Source: Gnetum montanum
Taxonomy: Eukaryota; Streptophyta; Gnetopsida; Gnetales; Gnetaceae
Assembly: GCA_015680685.1 (NCBI GenBank)
Contig: MNCI01017655.1
Span: 1,309,318-1,333,392 of the forward strand
Reading direction: 5' to 3'
DNA length: 24,075 nt
In this document: piece after piece, positions 20,173 through 24,075 of the stretch
Layout: every line of letters begins with the position of its first letter
Numbering within the stretch: the stretch's first letter is position 1
The notes under the pieces: generated by a model
Told to the model about the DNA's origin: nothing
Databases searched by the model: none
The model's input: the letters and a program-made list of their open reading frames with translations, nothing else
Program-made: the position numbers and the translations under genes

Positions 20173-20177
20173 CTTGG
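20173..20177. repeat. Target-site duplication CTTGG (right copy)
   Basis: Identical to 11471-11475 and directly after the LTR end. Confidence 0.88.
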
Positions 20178-20820
20178 GATGTATTGGGCTATCTACTAAT
20201 AATCATATCGATTTCCAATTCTTATTCCTTTACTATTTTTACATCATTGGGTTGGTTTCTATGAGCTAAAAAGCTATACAATATCTTTCTACATAAATTC
20301 TTTAGAGATTAATTCTATCTTTGTTCGATTTCTAGGTGGAATATTCCTTGAACATTATTTCAAGAATCAAACTTTTCTAGAGATCTAGAAAGTAATAATG
20401 AAATAACTTATATTCCTTGAAGAAATGATTTGAGGCTTAAATGTTTGTAACAAAATATTGCTTCAAACATGGAGGAAACATATTGATTTTCAACTTGTTA
20501 TTTCCCAATATGTCAATATTAAAGATATTACCAAATGTTTTGCAAAATCTAAGAGTCCTTTCATGACATTCTACTACATATTTTTAAGTTAGGGAATCCT
20601 TAGAAAGATGTTGTATCAATTTACAAAAGGCTCATGATGGATTTTGTAGAAGATACATATCGACATAGGTATTATGAAAGTGGGTCACATGTTATATGAA
20701 TTATCCTAAGTAGAGTGTAGTTGTATTTTTCACATTATAAATATTTTATTAAAGCTATATAAAAAAGCTAAAACCCATACAACACTTATTAATTATTATT
20801 ATCATCATCATCCTAGCCCT
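20178..20820. other. AT-rich flank, no recognisable feature
   Basis: This is the continuation of the target DNA that ends at 11475 on the other side of the insertion. It is AT-rich, all frames are closed, and an (ATT/ATC)n-like tract lies near 20790-20810. Nothing else was recognised. Confidence 0.5.
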
Positions 20821-21689
20821 ATCCCTGTAACGATAGAAAACATCGGCAGCTGGAAATACCGATCGAGGTTCCATGTATACAGTTTTAACCACGGATCAGC
20901 GCGAGGGCTATGCTGGAAAAAGTGAATCTGTGGCGCCCTAAACGGTCTTGTCGATTAGATAGGGACTTACAGGTCAGTAAAACGATGAAGATTACGGATC
21001 TTTGCGTGCTGCGATTTGATTCGGGGGATCGTGAAACGGGAAGAAAACGACGTGGATGGACCGTTACAATGATAACGTCAAACACGCCGAAGAGATGCTA
21101 ATCAGGAGAGAAACGCGTGATTTTCAAAGATCTATGCTTCGATTTTTGAAAGAATGTATGATTTATATGTCACGTTACAATGGGAGAGACCCCCAATAAC
21201 TTGATGCAAAAAATGAGCACAAAACAACAAGGAAACTGTCCAGATAGAAGTCCGATCTACCTCGTAGGCCAAAGCTGGGATGCAAGGATGGTCAAGCTCT
21301 GAAGTCTGCCGATCAACTGTTTCTGACTGGTAGAGTCTTCAAACTGGGCGAGACGATCTCACAATCCCTGTTCTGCTCCTTTGCCTTGAGTAGGTTCCGC
21401 TTAGGGTAGCGATCGCTAACGGAGAAAGATCGTATCTTCCCCGAAGGAATGATTTCTGCTATTGCTAAGGCTCAAGCACACTGTGCTCTGTTCTTGCTGA
21501 AGGATGGTGCTGTCGGCAGTTGCCAAAAGGTTGCTCTTTGTTTCTCCGCTCAAGGTATGCTTCCTTGCTCAGAAAATTCTCTTGCCCCTTTGACTTCTCG
21601 CCAACAAAAGTGATAAATGCTCTGGTGCTCAGAAAATGTGTCTCTGCTTTTCTGATTTTTTGCCCCCCTTGTGCCTTTGTCAACTGAGG

Positions 21690-21697
21690 TATTTATA
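21690..21697 (-). promoter_or_regulatory. TATA box of the right-hand LTR
   Basis: The minus strand reads GTGGCTTATAAATACCTCAG, a strong TATA context, followed by a leader-like region with AAGGGGGGCAAAAAA. The palindrome array at 21796-22257 lies about 100-560 bases upstream. Confidence 0.6.
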
Positions 21698-21795
21698 AGC
21701 CACGACGCTCCATGGAAGAGGCGCAACCCTGATGACGTGGGTCCCGGACATTTCGGGTCCCATTGAACATTTTAAGTCAGACTGTGACTATGCAC

Positions 21796-22257
21796 AACAC
21801 GCTCATTTGCGCCTTGTGCGTGTGAAGAGCAGGTACATGTTGAGCATGCTTCAATTGCTCTCAGGCTGTATTAGACTCATCCACGTTGTGTTACGTGTAT
21901 GAGCGTAATCTGGTATAAAAAACAATAGGCTCAAAATTGTTTTACGCTCACTACGCAGCTGCACGTAACAAAGCGTAGACAATGTCTAATTTACGCTCAT
22001 TACGCAGCTACGCATAACAAAGCGTAAATAATGTGCAACTTACGCTCACTACGCAGCTGCGCATGATGAAGCGTAAACAATGCCTAGCTTTAATGATGAA
22101 ATATGCAATGGTACGCACCGCCGCGTAACGAGCGTAAAAACAAGTTATTCATACGCCATGAGAAAAAGTGTCACACTGTTATGCTTCTCTAGACTCCCCT
22201 TTCAACTACTTTGGAGCTTTTTACACTCATTACGCTGTTGTGCGTAATAGAGCGTAA
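21796..22257. repeat. Tandem palindromic array, TTACGCT...AGCGTAA units
   Basis: Three units at 21942, 21991 and 22040 have an exact 49-base period, each a 37-base conserved part plus a 12-base variable spacer. Diverged units lie at about 21797, 21871, 22111 and 22221. Each begins TTACGCTCA, has TACGCAGCTGCGC (itself palindromic) in the middle and ends AGCGTAA, so every unit can fold on itself. The array lies upstream of the TATA box of the right-hand LTR and is probably a U3 regulatory array. Confidence 0.7.
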
Positions 22258-22608
22258 ACTTGTCCCTAAACAAAGCTGATGCGCGCTTTTGCTTGAATCG
22301 CGAATCTTTGCCTGAGGCCGACTCATAATTTTCATGGTGTTTCAATGGCCCCTCTTTGTTGATGATTAGAGGGCTTGCCCGAAAGACGTCGACAAAGAAT
22401 GCGAAACACCGAATTGGCAGAAGCAAGAACAACGTCTATCCATGGCTACTCAAGTGTTGCCCTGTCAACATGGAAGAGCAAAGCCAGAAGGTATGGGAGA
22501 CAGAGGGACATAGTTGGAAATAGCTTCGGGGAAGATGCAAAATGAGTTATGATGGTAGGGGCATGAAATACGCTCGTACGCACAGAAATGGACACTCATT
22601 TAGGGCAA
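22258..22608. other. Unassigned part of the right-hand LTR/3' region
   Basis: No open frame with support and no exact repeats. Polypurine-like strings on the minus strand (AAAGAGGGGCC near 22345) are possible but unproven LTR-start markers. Confidence 0.3.
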
Positions 22609-22609
22609 C

Positions 22610-22730
22610 AGGAATGCTTTCAGACGAGCGTAGCGCATCAATCTGAGATTTCTCTGTTACATGTTACAGATTCTAATAGGAATGCTTGCAGAAGGAGCGT
22701 AGCGCATCACTTTCTACGATCTCTCTGCTA
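22610..22730. repeat. Direct repeat of about 52 bases, 68-base period, two copies
   Basis: AGGAATGCTTTCAGACGAGC at 22610 and AGGAATGCTTGCAGAAGGAG at 22678 start two copies, both followed by GAGCGTAGCGCATCA and a CTCTCTG-type end. The shared AGCGTAGCGC links them to the AGCGTAA array nearby. Confidence 0.6.
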
Positions 22731-23467
22731 GTGCGAGTGTGGAAAATGAATACTTGTGTATATAGCCTTTGCGTATGGGAAGCGGGTGGTGGGGATGAAG
22801 GGAAACAAGAGCTAAAGGTAGGATTTGTGAGAAGCAGAGGCGTGTAGCTCGAAGTGGTCTTGCAAACCTGAGTAGCTATTTCAGAACACTGTTGTTCTTC
22901 ACCGCTCAGATGAACGCACCTTTGAACCACATCCTCAGAGTAAGTAACCTGCAACCACAGAAGAAAATAGAGGACACCATTGCTCATGTGAACAAGGGAC
23001 GAGGCTGTCGAAACGAGCACCGTTTGATGTGAGATAGAGTCATTGGGACATGAAGAAAGAGCTGGAGCGTAAGGCCAGGGCCGCCAATATTGATGATTGG
23101 CCCTGCATACCTTCGCCAAAAGGCATCAGACGTAGTGCACCTGACTAGTTAGACAAGGAACCAGCCAGATGAATTTGCGAAGCCAGCGTCCGATAGCGAT
23201 GATCGGCTGAGGGTCCCGAGGTTGTTGCCGGCGAGGACTTCGTCGGGGCTCCGACTGGCGAGACTAAACTCTCAGAGGTGCCACCACTACAGTGGGCGCA
23301 GCGATGGCATCTCCGAGGGATCAGTAAGATGCCCTTCAGCTCGTCCGAGGAATCAGTAGGATGCCAGTGGGGTGGTGACGCTAGGGCTATCCCAGTATCC
23401 CACCCCGTTGGTCGTGCAGCCATGCAGAGCTGATCGCGCTCGCTAGAGTTGCATGGCAGCAGCCTGT
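22731..23467. other. GC-rich noncoding stretch of the right-hand element
   Basis: Open frames on the minus strand (22673-23119 and 23145-23423) have no recognisable domain and cross repeat units, so I do not call them genes. A short duplication (GATCAGTAAGATGCC at about 23318 and AATCAGTAGGATGCC at about 23350) lies here. Confidence 0.35.
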
Positions 23468-23473
23468 AAGTCC

Positions 23474-23790
23474 CAGTTTTAAGTCCTGGTAGACTGCCGT
23501 TACTGTTTTTAAGTCTCAGCAGACCATGGTCCCAGTTTAAAGTCCGGGCAGATTGAGAAGTGCTAGTTTTACGTCGTAGCGGACGGTGGTATGTCTAATT
23601 TATGGTCTCAGTAGACCGTGCTGTGGATGTCAGTTTCATGTTGTGACCCAAGGACAAATCTATGCTAGTTTTACATCTCAGCAGACGGCTACTTACCTGT
23701 GCCAGTTTAGCGTCGTGGCGGACGTGTGCAAGGCATGCTAGTTTTACGTCATAGCGGACGCCTGGTTCCAGTTTTACGTCGTAGCGGATG
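23474..23790. repeat. Interspersed array, ten units of CAGTTTTACGTCGTAGCGGAC
   Basis: Units start at about 23474, 23503, 23533, 23564, 23596, 23631, 23666, 23703, 23739 and 23769. Each conserved part is about 21 bases (AGTTTTA-GTC-six bases-GAC) and the 8-16 bases between units vary freely. The GTC...GAC part is a small inverted repeat, also seen as GTCTCAGCAGAC. The array starts about 40 bases after the pol stop, in the 3' untranslated region of the element. Confidence 0.7.
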
Positions 23791-23828
23791 ATGGCTGTCA
23801 TACCTGATTATTCGCGCTGTAGATACTG

Positions 23829-24075
23829 CTAAATGTAATACCGCTTCAGATATACATGATTTACAGGGTTCGGTAGTTCATTGTCGTTGATGTTTGCTAG
23901 TCTGAAAGCTCTGTTGCTGTATGCGTCGACCATCGAGAAAGGCCCTTCCCAATTCGCCGAGAACTTGCCTGCTAGCTCACGCACGGCTTTGAGGACTAGG
24001 TCTCCTTTTTTGATTGGACACTGCTGAAGATTGTGATGATGCTTTTGTCTCTATTTATCTTGATATTTCTCAATC
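23829..24075 (-). pseudogene. pol: Ty3/gypsy Pol, C-terminal end of integrase (partial)
   Basis: This is the last part of the Pol polyprotein; integrase inserts the element's DNA into the chromosome, and this end region follows its catalytic core. The minus-strand frame reads IEKYQDK, a TAG at 24051-24053, RQKHHHNLQQCPIKKGDLVL, then GKFSANWEGPFSMVDAYSNR, AFRLANINDNELPN, and VNHVYLKRYYI before a TAG at 23829-23831. KKGDLVL...GKF--NWEGPF...A-RL...LPN-VN--YLKRYY is the standard C-terminal signature of plant gypsy integrases (GDLVLR, GK--P-WEGPY, YLKKYY), and the stop falls where such proteins usually end. The rest lies beyond the right edge. One internal stop, probably from a Trp codon, suggests this copy is inactive. 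Confidence 0.88.

Larger units (their letters stand above)
20826..23828 (-). mobile_element. 3' noncoding region and 3' LTR of a gypsy element whose pol enters from the right
   Basis: The integrase end at 23829 reads on the minus strand, so this region should be the element's 3' untranslated part and 3' LTR. It is richer in G+C and CpG than the rest of the window. A TATA box (21690-21697) and a polyadenylation-type downstream region support an LTR here. The likely LTR end is CGTTACA on the minus strand at 20826, where GC-rich sequence meets AT-rich flank. The inner LTR start could not be fixed because no clear polypurine tract was found, so the border between untranslated region and LTR is open. 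Confidence 0.5.

Noticed and set aside
20826-22668. Right-hand LTR defined as 20826-22668 by TGTAACA-type ends
   Set aside because: The inner end is not preceded by a polypurine tract and would cut through the 68-base direct repeat; the border is left open.
22673-23119. 148-residue open frame on the minus strand, the longest short ORF of the right part
   Set aside because: It overlaps one copy of a 68-base direct repeat and has no recognisable domain. It lies in the 3' noncoding/LTR part of a retroelement, and its length is within chance for this GC-richer stretch.
23145-23423. 92-residue open frame with a CHRCAHC string
   Set aside because: The Cys/His spacing does not fit a known zinc knuckle (CX2CX4HX4C) and no homologous Gag part is nearby; probably chance.
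23474-23790. CRISPR array
   Set aside because: The repeats are spaced with variable gaps, but units are diverged and gaps are only 8-16 bases. The array sits just after a plant retrotransposon pol gene; the context is eukaryotic.
1-24075. tRNA, rRNA or small nuclear RNA genes
   Set aside because: Apart from the two primer sites complementary to tRNA-Asp, no cloverleaf or rRNA-like sequence was recognised by eye; a covariance-model scan would be needed to exclude them.

Overview
This is gene-poor nuclear DNA from a land plant, most likely a species with a large genome; a gymnosperm is possible, but nothing here proves the clade. There is no intact cellular gene. Almost everything that can be identified is LTR-retrotransposon material of the Ty3/gypsy type. 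The evidence is repeated LTRs with TATA boxes, polyadenylation signals, TG...CA ends and 5-bp target duplications, primer-binding sites matching plant tRNA-Asp, broken Gag frames, and an integrase C-terminus. Most elements read on the minus strand.

Layout. (1) 1-3339: a minus-strand element with a good LTR at 2491-3339, a 16/17 tRNA-Asp primer site at 2473-2489, and a broken gag (about 217-1830) that runs directly into a second LTR fragment (1-215) lacking its U3. (2) 3340-7532: older material with a second, unrelated broken gag (about 3690-4335), a TATA-like promoter at 5567, a GC-richer patch with an exon-like stretch (5955-6520), and about 1 kb with nothing recognisable. (3) 7538-8415: a solo LTR on the plus strand with perfect CAAGC duplications. 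(4) 8421-11475: old repeat-rich DNA with a hairpin containing a perfect 24-bp palindrome, degenerate short repeats, and another minus-strand TATA region. (5) 11476-20172: a complete 8.7-kb minus-strand element with two LTRs, CTTGG duplications, a primer site and a polypurine tract. (6) 20178-20820: AT-rich DNA, the other side of that insertion site. (7) 20826-24075: the 3' end of another minus-strand gypsy element, with pol entering from the right edge and ending at 23829, a long 3' noncoding/LTR region with three tandem arrays, and a TATA box at 21690.

The most interesting object is the complete element. Between its LTRs it has gag (19213-17214), a 1.4-kb spacer, and a second long broken frame (ORF2, 15263-12476, about 920 codons). 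ORF2 has a globular N-terminal part, a Pro/Gln/Glu linker and a long coiled-coil C-terminal half. I see no protease, reverse transcriptase, RNase H or integrase. ORF2 is preceded by its own TATA box and an upstream array of GATATC palindromes of the same design as the LTR promoters. The element therefore looks like a non-autonomous gag-plus-ORF2 retrotransposon with an LTR-like internal promoter, whose pol would have come from a partner element.

The GATATC/TATA arrangement occurs at five places (four LTRs and the internal site). The right-hand element has its own palindrome array (TTACGCT...AGCGTAA, 49-bp period in its core) upstream of its TATA box. Palindrome arrays in U3 are thus a recurring design in this window. 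Stop codons in ORF2 are biased to TAG, as expected if CAG (a CHG methylation site) decays by deamination. All coordinates and counts come from reading by eye.
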